DNA of 64,000 bases from Lysobacter arseniciresistens ZS79 (GTDB taxonomy: Bacteria > Pseudomonadota > Gammaproteobacteria > Xanthomonadales > Xanthomonadaceae): contig NZ_AVPT01000010.1 of NCBI RefSeq assembly GCF_000768335.1, forward strand, positions 37,762 through 101,761. Direction: 5' to 3'. The position numbers and the translations under genes are program-made. Shown here one piece after another: positions 63,976 to 64,000 of this stretch. How positions within the stretch are numbered: the first letter of the stretch is position 1; every line of letters starts with the position of its first letter. A model generated the notes under the pieces. That model did not search any database, was not told the DNA's origin, and saw nothing but the letters and a program-made list of their open reading frames with translations.

Positions 63976-64000
63976 ATGGCCAAGGGTAAGTTCGAGCGCA
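63976..64000 (+). CDS. tuf: Elongation factor Tu (first 8 codons only, cut by window end)
   Basis: The visible start MAKGKFER is the usual N-terminus of EF-Tu, and the tRNA-Tyr/Gly/Thr cluster just upstream is the conserved tufB context. The rest lies beyond the window. Context makes the call strong despite the short sequence. Confidence 0.85.

Overview
The window is a GC-rich chromosomal segment from a gammaproteobacterium, most likely of the Xanthomonadaceae (Lysobacteraceae), for example Lysobacter or Luteimonas. The basis is gene order and gene content: an ahpC-ahpF-oxyR cluster, a GT41 O-GlcNAc-transferase homologue beside prfA-hemA, GTAG-headed REP elements, a Clp/CRP-like site, and a three-subunit pntAA/pntAB/pntB transhydrogenase. 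No species call can be made from sequence reading alone. I see no prophage, integrase, CRISPR array or complete insertion sequence. Almost everything is chromosomal backbone.

Layout. (1) 1-8.4 kb: the 3' part of mazG, a two-component system, a periplasmic isoaspartyl peptidase, dgkA, terC, a lemA-TPM-TPM set and lgt. (2) 8.4-16.5 kb: thyA-folA converging on lptD-surA-pdxA-rsmA-apaG-apaH, the classic outer-membrane biogenesis and housekeeping operon next to folA. (3) 16.6-24.5 kb: a histone-deacetylase-like protein, a PduO-type adenosyltransferase coupled to a DUF6580 membrane protein, two ubiquinone-type FAD hydroxylases, an Ala-rich EF-hand protein, rlmM, a nucleoside deaminase and a Cys-rich lipoprotein. 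(4) 24.5-30.5 kb: glnS, a DUF2007 protein, and the peroxide defence cluster ahpC-ahpF-oxyR with a near-canonical OxyR operator ahead of ahpC. (5) 30.6-40.2 kb: an M1 aminopeptidase, prmC, pip, a nudE-like hydrolase, a 5'-3' exonuclease, a nitroreductase and a large DUF1631 protein. (6) 40.2-45.9 kb: pntAA, then an opposite-strand sigma factor / membrane protein / DUF3106 operon, then pntAB-pntB, a small membrane protein and sufT. (7) 46-54 kb: a secreted M28 aminopeptidase with PPC and P domains, a half-length asparaginase, a DUF2069 protein and wrbA, yihY, a TlpA lipoprotein, an acylphosphatase and the GT41 glycosyltransferase. (8) 54-64 kb: prfA-hemA diverging from a TPR protein-lolB-ispE-tRNA-Gln-prs-rplY-pth-ychF, ending with tRNA-Tyr, tRNA-Gly, tRNA-Thr and the first codons of tuf.

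The most unusual points are non-coding or architectural. The ispE reading frame runs into the tRNA-Gln gene and takes its stop codon from the anticodon loop. A long nested inverted repeat sits between ahpC and ahpF. A REP element supplies the oxyR stop codon. The pnt genes are split by an opposing sigma-factor operon. sufT has an Rrf2/IscR-like operator over its -10 box. The DUF1631 gene has a Clp-like site at an activating distance. No clearly new multi-gene defence or biosynthetic system was found. The best candidates for undescribed function are the DUF6580-adenosyltransferase pair, the DUF1631 protein and the sigma-factor operon.
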